A stretch of DNA of 64,000 nucleotides from Halobellus captivus (GTDB taxonomy: Archaea > Halobacteriota > Halobacteria > Halobacteriales > Haloferacaceae): NCBI RefSeq assembly GCF_007655485.1, contig NZ_VJXQ01000006.1, positions 25,081 to 89,080 on the forward strand, written 5' to 3'. Below, in pieces: positions 24,373 to 33,469 of the stretch. The translations under genes were made by a program, and so were the position numbers. Positions within the stretch are counted from its first letter, which is position 1. Each line of letters opens with the position of its first letter. Under the pieces are notes generated by a model. The model was not told where the DNA came from and did no database searches. It was given only the letters and a program-made list of their open reading frames with translations.

Positions 24373-25512
24373 ATGGATTCCCCGGATTCGGCGGGTGAAC
24401 CGCCGATCGAGGCCCTTCGAACCGTCTTTCACCTCCACGAGACGCAACACGATGGCGACCGACTGCTGTTTTTCGGCGAATCGCTCGTTCCCGAGCGAAT
24501 GCTGATCGAGGAGGTGTGGACACCGTTCCGCGAGGCGGGTTACGAGATCCAGATCGCGAGCACCCGCGGCGGTCGCGAGGACGTCGTCGTTGCCCATCCC
24601 GTGAACCGAGGAATCGACGGCATTCCGTGGAAGAATCTCGGGCTCTTCGTGGCGACGATCGTTTCGACGCTGCTCGTCGGATCGCTGACGTGGTATTACA
24701 CGCCGCTTTCGGAGCTTCTCGCCGATCCGCTGTTGGTGCTGCAGGCGTGGCCGTTCACCGCGGCCATCCTCGGCGTGCTCGCGACCCACGAACTCGGCCA
24801 TTACGTGATGGGCCGGTACCACGGCGTCGACGTGTCGCTGCCGTACGTGATCCCCTTTATCTTCCCGTTCGGCACGCTCGGCGCGGTAATCCGAATGCGC
24901 GGGCAGATGCCCGACCGGAAGGCGCTCTTCGATATCGGCGTGGCGGGGCCGATCGCGGGGCTTGCGGCGACGGTCGTCGTCACCGCGATCGGCCTCTCGC
25001 TGCCGCCGATCGCGGTTCCCGAGTGGGCGGTACAGAACTCGGGGCAGGTGATCGTGTTCAATAATCCGCCGCTTTTGGATCTCATCGCCGGGGCGCTCGG
25101 TCGACCGACCGAGTACGCCGACGCGTCGACCGCGGTCAACCCGGTCGTCATCGGCGGCTGGGTCGGGATGTTCTTCACTGTCCTGAACCTGCTCCCCGTC
25201 GGCCAATTGGACGGCGGACACATCCTCCGCGCGATGTTGGGAGAGTCCCAAGAACGCGTCGCGGCGGTCGTTCCGGCCGTCCTGTTCGGCCTCGCTGCGT
25301 ACCTCTACTACAGCCTCGGCTACGCGCTGAACGAGTCGGTCGGGCTGTGGGGGTTCTGGGGGCTGCTCTCGGCGCTGGTCGCGTTCAAAGGACCGGCCAA
25401 CCCCGTGGACGACTCACCGCTCGGACCCGCGCGCCTCGCTGTCGGGATCGCGACGTTCGCGCTCGGTTCGCTCTGCTTCCTGCTCGTTCCCATCGAAGTG
25501 ATCGCCGTCTGA
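24373..25512 (+). CDS. Site-2 protease family membrane protein (M50)
   Basis: 379 residues. The N-terminal ~90 residues are soluble. The zinc motif is HELGHYVMGRYHG with His139, in a membrane helix, and the second motif is PVGQLDGGHILRAM. At least six hydrophobic segments are visible. There is no PDZ domain, unlike the M50 protein at 17334-19145. The family performs intramembrane cleavage; the substrate is unknown. Its C-terminal end overlaps 99 bases of an opposite-strand small membrane protein gene. Confidence 0.93.
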   Translation: MDSPDSAGEPPIEALRTVFHLHETQHDGDRLLFFGESLVPERMLIEEVWTPFREAGYEIQIASTRGGREDVVVAHPVNRGIDGIPWKNLGLFVATIVSTLLVGSLTWYYTPLSELLADPLLVLQAWPFTAAILGVLATHELGHYVMGRYHGVDVSLPYVIPFIFPFGTLGAVIRMRGQMPDRKALFDIGVAGPIAGLAATVVVTAIGLSLPPIAVPEWAVQNSGQVIVFNNPPLLDLIAGALGRPTEYADASTAVNPVVIGGWVGMFFTVLNLLPVGQLDGGHILRAMLGESQERVAAVVPAVLFGLAAYLYYSLGYALNESVGLWGFWGLLSALVAFKGPANPVDDSPLGPARLAVGIATFALGSLCFLLVPIEVIAV

Positions 25513-25839
25513 GCGGGGTTGCTCCGGGCGGTGTTCGCGGTTCCGTCCTGACCGCTCGGCTTCCTCACCGTGTCGGGGACCCCCGGCGAGATCGATGCCG
25601 CGAACGACGATGTAGATGAGGACGACGCCGGTTCCGATGGCGAGTACGAACTGGCCGACGACGGCCAGCACCGCGCCGACGGGCGAACTTCCGAAGAGGA
25701 AATACACGAGCGCGAACGGTATCGCGGCGACGGCGACGAAAAACAACACGAGCTTCGCGAGCGGAACGGCTTCGAGGAGGACTTGGTTCCTGTCGACCGA
25801 GCCGGTTTCGGCGTCGATAAATGGGCGGCGAGAGGGCAT
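25414..25839 (-). CDS. Small two-helix membrane protein overlapping the S2P gene
   Basis: 141 residues. Residues 1-90 look like a genuine haloarchaeal membrane protein: polar start MPSRRPFIDAETGSVDR, then LVLFFVAVAAIPFALVYFLF and VLAVVGQFVLAIGTGVVLIY. The remaining ~50 residues are Arg/Glu-rich and in part antisense to the last 33 codons of the site-2 protease, so they may be read-through after loss of an earlier stop or after a frameshift. Function unknown. Confidence 0.6.
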   Translation of the reverse strand: MPSRRPFIDAETGSVDRNQVLLEAVPLAKLVLFFVAVAAIPFALVYFLFGSSPVGAVLAVVGQFVLAIGTGVVLIYIVVRGIDLAGGPRHGEEAERSGRNREHRPEQPRSDGDHFDGNEQEAERTERERRDPDSEARGSER

Positions 25840-25901
25840 CGTTCCCCCGTCCCGAGCGACGACATTAGAACTTGGTGTCCGGCTCTACTCGGTGTTCGAC
25901 T

Positions 25902-26774
25902 CTATTCGTGCGTGTAACCCTCGTCGGGGAGGATCTCACCGTCCATCCGAATTCCGTCGTCGACGACGTCGCCGACGACCGTGAACGGGACGGAAACGGC
26001 GCTTTGGGCGTCTTCGATCGCCTCCCTCGGAACCGTGCACACGAGCTCGAAGTCCTCGCCGACCGTCGTCGTCATCTCTCGTTTCTCCGCTTCGTCGGCG
26101 GCGTAGTCGTCGACGGCGTCGTGGACCGGAACCGCGTCCCACGAGACGTCGAATCCGACCTCGGACGCTTCGGCGAGCTGATGGAGCGACCGCGCGAGGC
26201 CGTCCGAGGAGTCCATCATCGCGGTGGCGTACGGGGCGAGCGCGACGCCCGCGGCGACTCGCGGCGGAAATCGAAAGAGGTCGTTTCCGCGGTCGACGTC
26301 GCCGGACTCGAACGCGCGGAGTCCGGCGGCGCCCCGGCCCAGTGCGCCGGTCACGCAGACGACGTCTCCCGGTTTCGCTCCGGAGCGGCGAACGGGCGCG
26401 TCGGTCTCGCCCAGCGCCGTCGTCGAAACGGTGAACTCGCGCGTGGTGTCGAGGTCGCCGCCGACGTACTCGGCGTCGACGGACTCGCAGACGTCGACCG
26501 CGCCGTCGACGAACGCGTCGAGTTCGTCCGCCTCCAGCGTCGGAGCCGCGTAGGCCGCGACCGCGGCCGTCGCTGCCGCTCCCATCGCGGCGACGTCAGA
26601 GAGCGACGCGCCGACCGCCCGCCAGCCCGCCGTGTGGCGGTTCGTCCCCGCCGGGAAGTCCGTCGACTCGTGGAGCATATCGATCGTCACGACGAGGCCG
26701 TCCACGACGGCGGCGTCGTCGCCCGCGGTCGGGAGCGCGGCCGCGAGTCGACGGAGCGCCGATCGTTCGTCCAT
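25902..26774 (-). CDS. thiL: Thiamine-monophosphate kinase
   Basis: 290 residues with the ThiL/PurM-like fold: ERSALRRLAAALPTAGDDAA, VVTIDMLHESTDFP, AVGASLSDVAAMGAAATAAV, YVGGDLDTTREFTVSTTALG, AMMDSSDGLARSLHQLAEAS. The GDDAA, SDVAAMGA and SSDGLA motifs are the metal and ATP-binding signatures. It converts thiamine phosphate to the diphosphate cofactor. It is shorter at the N-terminus than bacterial ThiL (about 320), which is common in archaea. It is divergent from the flippase-like gene, with a 22-bp repeat array in the gap. Confidence 0.94.
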   Translation of the reverse strand: MDERSALRRLAAALPTAGDDAAVVDGLVVTIDMLHESTDFPAGTNRHTAGWRAVGASLSDVAAMGAAATAAVAAYAAPTLEADELDAFVDGAVDVCESVDAEYVGGDLDTTREFTVSTTALGETDAPVRRSGAKPGDVVCVTGALGRGAAGLRAFESGDVDRGNDLFRFPPRVAAGVALAPYATAMMDSSDGLARSLHQLAEASEVGFDVSWDAVPVHDAVDDYAADEAEKREMTTTVGEDFELVCTVPREAIEDAQSAVSVPFTVVGDVVDDGIRMDGEILPDEGYTHE

Positions 26775-26830
26775 AGCGGGCGTGCGGTCCGGCCGGGCAA
26801 AAAGCCGACGTCACGCTCGTCGACGATCCG

Positions 26831-26896
26831 ACGGACGCTCGTCTACGGTTCAACGGACGCTCGTCTACGGTCCAACGGACGCTCGTCTACGGTCCG
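26831..26896 (+). repeat. 22-bp tandem repeat, three units
   Basis: Near-identical units begin at 26831, 26853 and 26875 with the shared core ACGGACGCTCGTCTACGGT. They lie in the divergent gap between thiL and the flippase-like gene and end 72 bases before the latter. Confidence 0.9.
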
Positions 26897-26968
26897 ACGC
26901 TCGCTTTGTAATCTGTCGGCGCGCACGGGTTTCGATGGCTTGATGCCGAGACGAACGGACGGTGTGAT

Positions 26969-28018
26969 ATGATCCGCGAGAACCTTCGAGCCACAGTCAT
27001 CGGGTTCCTCGCGGCCGTCGGCGTCTTCGCACTGCTGTTCTACTTCGCGGGCGTCGACGAACTCGTTTCGACGCTCACGCGAGCCGAACCCGCGTATCTC
27101 GCACTCATCGTTCTTACGACGCTGGCGTGGCTGGTGGCGTGGAGCTTCTCTCTGAACACCGTTCTCGACGTACTCGGCGTCGAGCTCTCGTATCTCTCCT
27201 CGTTTCTCGTCTTCGCGGGCGCGACGTTCTCGAACAACATCACGCCGTTCGGACAGGCTGGCGGCGAACCGGTGACGGCGTACCTCATCTCCCGCGCGGC
27301 CGACGCCGAGTACGAACGCAGCCTGGCCGCCATCGCCAGCGTCGACACGCTGAACTTCGTCCCGTCGATCACGATCGCGCTCGTCGGCGCGGGCTACTTC
27401 GCCTCCGAGGTCGCGCTCGGGGCGAACGAGAACCTCCTCGCGGCGATCGCCGCTGTGGGAGGGCTCGCCGTGGTCGTCCCCGCCCTCATTTACGCTGGCT
27501 GGAAGCGACGCTACCGTCTCGAAGCCCGCGTTATCGACGCGTTGACGCCGATCATCAGGTCGATCGCCGACTGGATCCCGCGGATTCGCGTTCCCACTCC
27601 CGAGGGTATCGAACGCCGGATCAACGGGTTCTTCCGGGCGATCGAGCGCATCGCCTCGAACCCCCGCGGGCTCGCGCTCGCGCTCGCGGCGTCCACCGTC
27701 GGGTGGCTCTGTCAGATGATCGGACTCTGGTTGGCGTTCGCGGCGATCGGGGTCGACGTGCGGCTCTCGATCGCGCTCATCGTGGTTCCGATCGCGGCGA
27801 TCGCGGGCGTCACGCCGCTTCCCGGCGGTGCTGGCGGGATCGAAACCGTGCTCGTGCTCCTCCTGCTCGCCGCGCCGCTCCCGCAGGTGACCGAACCGAC
27901 CGCCGTCGCCGCCGTCGTCATCTTCCGCGGGGCCGTCTACTGGATCCCGACGGTCATCGGCGGACTCGTTGTCGGCTGGATCGGGACCGGTCTCGGAATC
28001 AGCGGGGACGAGTCCTAG
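26969..28018 (+). CDS. Flippase-like protein (LPG synthase TM region / UPF0104)
   Basis: 349 residues with about eight hydrophobic segments: ATVIGFLAAVGVFALLFYFA, AYLALIVLTTLAWLVAWSF, FLVFAGATFSNNITPFGQAG, TIALVGAGYFASEVAL, IAAVGGLAVVVPALIYAG and others. The conserved NNITPFGQAGGEPV segment and TPLPGGAGGIE near the C-terminus are family signatures of the lysylphosphatidylglycerol synthase membrane region, read as a lipid or glycolipid flippase or glycosyltransferase partner. No synthase domain is attached. Function in haloarchaea is unknown. It is divergent from thiL. Confidence 0.9.
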   Translation: MIRENLRATVIGFLAAVGVFALLFYFAGVDELVSTLTRAEPAYLALIVLTTLAWLVAWSFSLNTVLDVLGVELSYLSSFLVFAGATFSNNITPFGQAGGEPVTAYLISRAADAEYERSLAAIASVDTLNFVPSITIALVGAGYFASEVALGANENLLAAIAAVGGLAVVVPALIYAGWKRRYRLEARVIDALTPIIRSIADWIPRIRVPTPEGIERRINGFFRAIERIASNPRGLALALAASTVGWLCQMIGLWLAFAAIGVDVRLSIALIVVPIAAIAGVTPLPGGAGGIETVLVLLLLAAPLPQVTEPTAVAAVVIFRGAVYWIPTVIGGLVVGWIGTGLGISGDES

Positions 28019-28108
28019 GCGTCGGATTCGTGTCGGCCGATGGCGACGCCCCAACCACCCCAGACCGTCTGAGAGTCCGTCTCACGCGCCGTAGGCCCGA
28101 TACGATGG

Positions 28109-28116
28109 CTTTAAAC
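28109..28116 (+). promoter_or_regulatory. TATA box of rps19e
   Basis: CTTTAAAC is centred about 27 bases before the ATG at 28140, giving a leaderless message for the rps19e operon. Confidence 0.65.
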
Positions 28117-28139
28117 GACGCGGACAGGAACCAGTACCT

Positions 28140-28595
28140 ATGGTAAGTGTCTACGACGTTCCGGCCGACGCCCTCATCGAGGACGTCGCCGACCGCCTCG
28201 CGGATCGAATCGAAGAGCCCGACTGGATCGAGTTCGCGAAGACCGGTGAAACCCGTGAACTCCCGCCCGCTCAGGACGACTTCTGGCACGTCCGCGCGGC
28301 GTCGCTCCTCCGCAAAGTCGCTAAAGAGGGCCCGATCGGCGTCGACCGACTCTCGACGGAGTACGGCGGCCGAAAGCGCGGCTCCACCCGCTACCGCGTC
28401 TCCGGCAACAGCTCCGCGCCGGGAAGCAAGAAGGTCATCCGGCAGGCGCTCCAGCAGCTCGAAGAGGAGGGTCTCGTCGAGACGGCGAAGGGACAGGGCC
28501 GCCGCATCACCAGCGAGGGGCAGAGCTTCCTCGACAACGCCGCGGCCGACGTCCTCGACGAGCTGGACCGACCGGAACTCGAACGCTACGCGTAG
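28140..28595 (+). CDS. rps19e: 30S ribosomal protein S19e
   Basis: 151 residues, a winged-helix ribosomal protein: MVSVYDVPADALIEDVADRL, DDFWHVRAASLLRKVAKEGP, VDRLSTEYGGRKRGSTRYRV, IRQALQQLEEEGLVETAKGQ. Length matches archaeal S19e. It is the first gene of a conserved archaeal arrangement in which S19e is followed by a PDCD5-like protein. It is part of the small subunit and needed for its maturation in eukaryotes. Confidence 0.97.
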   Translation: MVSVYDVPADALIEDVADRLADRIEEPDWIEFAKTGETRELPPAQDDFWHVRAASLLRKVAKEGPIGVDRLSTEYGGRKRGSTRYRVSGNSSAPGSKKVIRQALQQLEEEGLVETAKGQGRRITSEGQSFLDNAAADVLDELDRPELERYA

Positions 28596-28661
28596 GCGCG
28601 ACTCGCTGTTCGAGGCTGAACGACGTAACCGTTTTTAGCGCTGCGACAGAACCTTACGACG

Positions 28662-29021
28662 ATGAGTGGAACCCCCGACGACGACCGACTGGAGGAACTG
28701 CGCGAAAAGAAGATGCAGGAGCTCCGCGATCAGGCCGACGGGCAGGGCGGCGGGTCCAACGAGGCCGCACAGGAGGCCGCCCGCGAGCAGGCGGAGGCCA
28801 AACAGGACGCGATGCTGAAGCAGTATCTGACCGACGGGGCGCGCCAACGACTCAACGCCGTCGAGATGTCGAAACCCGACTTCGCCGAGTCGGTGAAGAA
28901 ACAGATCCTCGCGCTCGCACAGAGCGGCCGCATCCAGAACCGAATCGACGAAGACCAGATGAAGGACCTGCTCCGAGAGCTCCAGCCCGAATCGAAGAGC
29001 TTCGATATCCGCCGTCGATAG
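28662..29021 (+). CDS. PDCD5-like DNA-binding protein
   Basis: 119 residues of the PDCD5 family: [20 protein letters not shown] at the N-terminus, [40 protein letters not shown] and [20 protein letters not shown]. Archaeal members bind nucleic acid in vitro; cell role is unclear. It follows rps19e on the same strand, but GTTTTTAGC about 30 bases before the ATG suggests an additional promoter. A PP-loop gene starts seven bases after its stop. Confidence 0.95.
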   Translation: MSGTPDDDRLEELREKKMQELRDQADGQGGGSNEAAQEAAREQAEAKQDAMLKQYLTDGARQRLNAVEMSKPDFAESVKKQILALAQSGRIQNRIDEDQMKDLLRELQPESKSFDIRRR

Positions 29022-29028
29022 CGAACCC

Positions 29029-29622
29029 GTGGATCTCGCACTCCTCTACAGCGGTGGGAAGGACTCGACGCTCGCCGCGCTGTTTCTCGACTCTTTTTAC
29101 GACGTCCAACTCGTCACCGGTCACTTCGGGATCACCGACGACTGGAAACACGCCGAAGCGGCGGCAGAACGCCTCGGCTATCCGTTCGAGGTCGTCGATC
29201 TCGACCCGTCCGCCGCCGAGGAGGCGGTCGAACGGATGCTCGAGGACGGCTACCCCCGAAACGGCATCCAGCGCGTCCACGAACACGCGCTCGAACGGGT
29301 TGCGTCCCTGGACGTCGACGCCGTCGCCGACGGCACACGCCGCGACGACCGCGTCCCCACGATCTCGCGCGCACAGGCGCAGAGCCTCGAAGACAGACAC
29401 GACGTCGACTACCTCTCCCCGCTCGTCGGACTCGGCCGGAACGCCGTCGACACGCTCGTCGCGGAGCGCCTCTCGGTCGAAACCGGCCCCTCGGCGCAGG
29501 TTCCGAAGGGCGACTACGAGGCCGAGTTGCGGGCGCTGATCGCGGAGACAGCGGGTGCCGATGCGATCGGATCGGTGTTCCCCGAGCACGAGCAGTCGTA
29601 CGTGCGCGGCCTGAGGGAGTGA
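29029..29622 (+). CDS. PP-loop ATPase / alpha-hydrolase-like protein
   Basis: 197 residues from a GTG seven bases after the PDCD5-like stop. It opens with the PP-loop LYSGGKDSTLAALFLD (Ser8 to Thr14), typical of enzymes that adenylate a substrate, as in tRNA thiolation, NAD synthesis or diphthamide synthesis. The rest (VTGHFGITDDWKHAEAAAER, VADGTRRDDRVPTISRAQAQ, YLSPLVGLGR) fits the adenine-nucleotide alpha-hydrolase family, called DUF7411 in haloarchaea by memory. It is in the rps19e-PDCD5 operon, so a link to RNA modification is plausible but unproven. Confidence 0.88.
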   Translation: MDLALLYSGGKDSTLAALFLDSFYDVQLVTGHFGITDDWKHAEAAAERLGYPFEVVDLDPSAAEEAVERMLEDGYPRNGIQRVHEHALERVASLDVDAVADGTRRDDRVPTISRAQAQSLEDRHDVDYLSPLVGLGRNAVDTLVAERLSVETGPSAQVPKGDYEAELRALIAETAGADAIGSVFPEHEQSYVRGLRE

Positions 29623-29711
29623 CCCTCTCGCCGCACTTCCAGTTCCGGATGACCGCACGGTATCGATCTCGAATCCGAACACATTTCTCCCGGTGAGGGT
29701 CATCTGCGAGC

Positions 29712-30593
29712 GTGTTCTCCCTCCCTCCCGGAATCGGTTACTCTCTCCTCGCGGCGCTCGTGTGGGGGACGTACATCTTCGTCCTCAAGCAGTACTTCGA
29801 GAAGTACCCCAGCACGGTCCTGACTGTCGGGATCAACGCCGCGGCAGTCCTGTGGTATCTCCCGCTCACGCTGCGGCGGACGGATCCGGCAGACGTCCCC
29901 TCGCTCTCGTCGTTCGGCGCGCTCGAAGGCGTGCTCGTCCTCGGTACGATCGTCGCGACGGCCGCGGCGTTCCTCGTCTTCCTCTGGGCGCTCGACCTCG
30001 GGGAGGTCTCTTACGTCGCGCCGATCAGCAAGATCGTCCCCGTCTTCGTCCTCCCGATCGAAGTCGTGTTCCTGCAGGAGCACCTCACCCCGGTCCAGGT
30101 GACGGGCGTCGTGATCGCCACGCTCGCGGTCTACGTCGCGAACTACCGGACCGGTTCCCTGCTCGATCCCGTCCGGAAGGCGGCGACCTCGCGAGCGGCG
30201 CAGTTCGGCCTGCTGAGTGCGGCCTGTTTCGCCGTCAGCGACGTCGGGAAACGCGTCGCGCTGCAGGAACTCGGATTCCCACTCGAACTGTGGGTCCCGA
30301 CGGTCCTCGGCGGCGTGCTCGTCGTCGTCCTACCGCTCGCGGCGCGCGAGTGGGTGCCGATCCGCGACGCGCTTCCGAAGTTCGCTCTCGCGGGCGGCGG
30401 CGTCGCGCTCGGCGAGCACGCCACCTCGCTGGCGTTCTCGACCGTTCCCGCGTCGATCGCGTCGCCGATCATCAACACGCAGGCGGTCGTTGCGGTCCTC
30501 CTCGGCGGGATCTTGCTCCGCGAGGACTCCTTCGGAATCCGTCTCGTCGCCGCCGCCCTCGCCGTCGTCGGCGTCGGTTTGATCGCGGCGTAA
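29712..30593 (+). CDS. EamA/DMT-family transporter
   Basis: 293 residues from a GTG (MFSLPPGIGYSLLAALVWGT). Ten hydrophobic segments form two five-helix EamA repeats: the first about 5-138 (SLLAALVWGTYIFVLKQYF, KIVPVFVLPIEVVFLQEHLT), the second about 155-293 (FGLLSAACFAVSDVGKRVAL, INTQAVVAVLLGGILLRED). DMT transporters export or import metabolites such as amino acids or sugars; the substrate is unknown. hisS follows within 92 bases on the same strand. Confidence 0.93.
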   Translation: MFSLPPGIGYSLLAALVWGTYIFVLKQYFEKYPSTVLTVGINAAAVLWYLPLTLRRTDPADVPSLSSFGALEGVLVLGTIVATAAAFLVFLWALDLGEVSYVAPISKIVPVFVLPIEVVFLQEHLTPVQVTGVVIATLAVYVANYRTGSLLDPVRKAATSRAAQFGLLSAACFAVSDVGKRVALQELGFPLELWVPTVLGGVLVVVLPLAAREWVPIRDALPKFALAGGGVALGEHATSLAFSTVPASIASPIINTQAVVAVLLGGILLREDSFGIRLVAAALAVVGVGLIAA

Positions 30594-30685
30594 CGGGTAG
30601 GTGCTCCGCCATCGGCTGGATTCGAGTCTGGGTGCCCGCGGCGCGCTTCAACAGTTTCAAGCGCGCCACCGCCGAATCCGCCCGT

Positions 30686-31981
30686 ATGTACGACCGACTC
30701 AAGGGCTTTCGGGACTTCTACCCCGAGGAGATGGCCCCTCGGCGGCAGGTCATCGACATGCTGGAGGACGCCGCCGCGAGCTACGGCTTCCGCGAGATTT
30801 CGACGCCCGCACTCGAACGAACGCAGATGTACGTCGACAAGAGCGGCGAGGAGATCGTCGACGAGCTGTACGCCTTCGAGGACGAGGGCGGCCGCGAGGT
30901 ATCGCTGACGCCGGAGCTGACGCCGACGGTCGCGCGGATGGTCGTCGCCAAGCAGCAGGCGCTCTCGAAGCCGATCAAGTGGTACTCGACGCGGCCGTTC
31001 TGGCGCTTCGAGCAGGTCCAACAAGGGCGGTTTAGAGAGTTCTACCAGACGAACGTCGACATCTTCGGCTCTTCCGAGCCCGAAGCCGACGCGGAGATCC
31101 TCGCGTTCGCCGCCGACGGGCTCACGAACCTGGGACTCACGGGCGATGACTTCGAGTTCCGCGTCTCGCACCGCGACATCCTCGGTGGGCTGCTCCGCGC
31201 ATTCGACGCCGACGTCGACACCCGCGCGGCGATCCGCGCGGTGGACAAGCGAGCGAAAGTCGAGGAGACGGAGTACCTCGGCCTGCTCTCGGACGCCGGA
31301 CTCTCCTACGGACAGGCCGAGGAGTTCGACGACCTCGTCACCGCGGGCGACCTCGACGAAATCGCGGAATTCGGCGGCGACGACGTCGAGAAAGCGGTCG
31401 AGAACCTCCGAGAAGTGCTCGCGGCGGCCGAGGACTTCGGCGCGCGCGAGTTCTGTGACGTCTCGCTGACGACCGCCCGCGGACTTGATTACTACACGGG
31501 CGTCGTCTTCGAGTGCTTCGACTCCACGGGCGAGATCTCGCGATCGGTCTTCGGCGGCGGCCGCTACGACGATCTCATCGAGAGCTTCGGCGGTCAGCCG
31601 ACCCCGGCCGTCGGCGTCGCGCCCGGCCTCGCCCCGCTGTCGCTGCTCTGTCAACGCGCTGGGGTCTGGCCCGACGAGGCGCTCGCGACTGACTACTACC
31701 TCCTCACCGTCGGCGACACCCGCGACGTCGCCTCCCGGATCGCTCGCGACCTTCGCGCGGGCGGCAACGTCGTCGAGGTCGACGTCTCGGGCCGAAGCTT
31801 CGGCGCGCAGATGGGCTACGCCGACGGCATCAACGCCGAAACGGTCGTCATCGTCGGCGAGCAGGACCTCGCGAACGGCGAGGTAACGGTAAAAGATATG
31901 GACTCCGGCGAGCAGACGACCGTTCCGGTCGAGGAGTTCCCGGGCGAGCGCGCGTCGCCGACGCTCGAGGATCTGCGCTGA
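30686..31981 (+). CDS. hisS: Histidyl-tRNA synthetase
   Basis: 431 residues from the ATG at 30686 (MYDRLKGFRDFYPEEM); the frame is open upstream but there it is only the shadow of the transporter gene. Class II motifs: KSGEEIVDELYAFEDEGGRE and LTPELTPTVARMV, WRFEQVQQGRFREFYQ, then the HisRS-specific ARGLDYYTGVVFECF and GGGRYDDLIESFGG. The C-terminal anticodon domain ends the protein. It charges tRNA-His in the cytosol. The gene is monocistronic or follows the transporter. Confidence 0.97.
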   Translation: MYDRLKGFRDFYPEEMAPRRQVIDMLEDAAASYGFREISTPALERTQMYVDKSGEEIVDELYAFEDEGGREVSLTPELTPTVARMVVAKQQALSKPIKWYSTRPFWRFEQVQQGRFREFYQTNVDIFGSSEPEADAEILAFAADGLTNLGLTGDDFEFRVSHRDILGGLLRAFDADVDTRAAIRAVDKRAKVEETEYLGLLSDAGLSYGQAEEFDDLVTAGDLDEIAEFGGDDVEKAVENLREVLAAAEDFGAREFCDVSLTTARGLDYYTGVVFECFDSTGEISRSVFGGGRYDDLIESFGGQPTPAVGVAPGLAPLSLLCQRAGVWPDEALATDYYLLTVGDTRDVASRIARDLRAGGNVVEVDVSGRSFGAQMGYADGINAETVVIVGEQDLANGEVTVKDMDSGEQTTVPVEEFPGERASPTLEDLR

Positions 31982-32087
31982 TCCGGGTGCGGGACGGCAG
32001 ACAACGCCGTCGATCGTTCGTCCCTCGCAATGACGGTTTCCTGTCGCTCGCGGTGACGTTTTACCATTCCTCGCGTAATCTAGCGGT

Positions 32088-32582
32088 ATGTATGAGAGGA
32101 TTCTGGTCCCGGTCGATGGCAGCGCGCCGAGCGATGCGGCCGCCGACCACGCCATCACATTGGCTCGCGACGCTGATGCCGCGCTGTCGGTCGTCTCCGC
32201 TGTCGACGTCCACGCGCTCGAAGCGGCAAAGCTCGACTCCGAGGCGCTACTCGACGCCTACGAGGCGGAGGCCGAGAAGCACGTCGCGGCGGTCGCAGAC
32301 CGCGCTCGCGCCTCCGGAGTCGACGTCGACACCGCTGTGATCCGCGGCGCGCCCTATCGCGCGATCCTCGACCGTATCGACGCCGTCGACGCGGATCTCG
32401 TCGTGATGGGTAGCCACGGTAGACGGGGACTCGAACGCTATCTGCTCGGTAGTACGACGGAGCGCGTGCTCCGACTCTCGGCAGTCCCCGTGCTCGTCCT
32501 CCGCCGCGACGAAGGTGATTATCGAGACCCCGAGGAACCGGAGTCGCTCGATCCGACCGGTTCGGATCCGACTGATGAGTAG
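32088..32582 (+). CDS. Universal stress protein (1 of 4)
   Basis: 164 residues: MYERILVPVDGSAPSDAAAD, LARDADAALSVVSAVDVHAL, and the ATP-binding-type G2xG9xGS loop (VMGSHGRRGLERYLLGSTTE) followed by LSAVPVLVLRR. The motif is of the ATP-binding USP subgroup. The C-terminus (EPESLDPTGSDPTDE) is polar. Its last eight bases overlap the start of truA (ATGAGTAG), so the two are translationally coupled. The window holds four USP genes. Confidence 0.95.
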   Translation: MYERILVPVDGSAPSDAAADHAITLARDADAALSVVSAVDVHALEAAKLDSEALLDAYEAEAEKHVAAVADRARASGVDVDTAVIRGAPYRAILDRIDAVDADLVVMGSHGRRGLERYLLGSTTERVLRLSAVPVLVLRRDEGDYRDPEEPESLDPTGSDPTDE

Positions 32583-33435
32583 CGACGCGAGGAAACCGGT
32601 CGCTGACGATCGAAAACGTGCCTTTCGAATCGCCTACGACGGGCGACCGTTCCACGGGTTTCAGCGCCAACCGTCGGTCCCGACCGTCGAGGACTCGATC
32701 TTCGATGCGCTCGATTCCCTCGGCGTGTTCGATCGCGAGGGGCGACACCGCCCGCGCGGGTACGCCGCCGCCGGTCGCACGGACGCGGGAGTCTCCGCGC
32801 TGGCGCAGACCGTCGCGTTCGAGTGCCCCGAGTGGTGCACGCCGCGAGCGCTGAACGCCGAGCTTCCGCCGACCGTTCGCGCGTGGGCGGCCGCCGAGGT
32901 ACCCGCTGATTTTCACGCGACCCACGATGCGACCCGCCGGGAGTACGTCTACGACCTGTACGCGCCCGCCCTCGACGACGAACGCGCGGCTGCGGCCGCT
33001 GAGGCGCTCACCGGCGACCACGACTTCCACAACCTCACGCTGGATGACCGCGGGACGGTCCGCGACGTCTCGGTTTCCGTTCGACGCGACGGCGATTTCC
33101 TGTCGATTCGCGTCGTCGCTGGCGGCTTCCCGCGGGAGCTCGTTCGCCGTCTCGCGTCGGTGATTCGCGGTGTCGCCGCAGACGAGTTATCGATGGCGGA
33201 TCTCGAACGGCTTCTGGGATCGGACCCGCTCGACGGACCCGACGGGATCCCGTCGGCCGCACCCGAACCGCTCCTCTTAGCGGCGGTCTCATACCCCGAG
33301 ATCGACTTCGAGCGCGATCCGCGTGCTGCAGAAAGCGCCGCTTCGGTGTTCCGCAGTCGCCACCGGGACGCCCTCGTGCACGCCCGCGTCGCCGAACGCG
33401 TCGTCGAGGGGATCGTTCACGGCGAATCGGTCTGA
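32575..33435 (+). CDS. truA: tRNA pseudouridine synthase TruA
   Basis: 286 residues from the ATG at 32575, overlapping the USP stop. Family motifs: FRIAYDGRPFHGFQRQPSVP, the catalytic Asp in YAAAGRTDAGVSALAQTVAF, REYVYDLYAPAL and HDFHNLTLDDRG. It makes pseudouridine at positions 38-40 of tRNA anticodon stems. The GFPRELVRRLASVIRGV helix lies at the usual place. Coupling to a universal stress protein is unusual and probably reflects operon packing. Confidence 0.95.
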   Translation: MSSDARKPVADDRKRAFRIAYDGRPFHGFQRQPSVPTVEDSIFDALDSLGVFDREGRHRPRGYAAAGRTDAGVSALAQTVAFECPEWCTPRALNAELPPTVRAWAAAEVPADFHATHDATRREYVYDLYAPALDDERAAAAAEALTGDHDFHNLTLDDRGTVRDVSVSVRRDGDFLSIRVVAGGFPRELVRRLASVIRGVAADELSMADLERLLGSDPLDGPDGIPSAAPEPLLLAAVSYPEIDFERDPRAAESAASVFRSRHRDALVHARVAERVVEGIVHGESV

Positions 33436-33469
33436 AGGGTTTTTCACGACGCTGACTCACATTGAACGT

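Noticed and set aside
29693..30685. In-frame upstream extension of hisS
   Set aside because: It lies out of frame over the EamA transporter gene; HisRS starts at MYDRLKGFRDF as usual.
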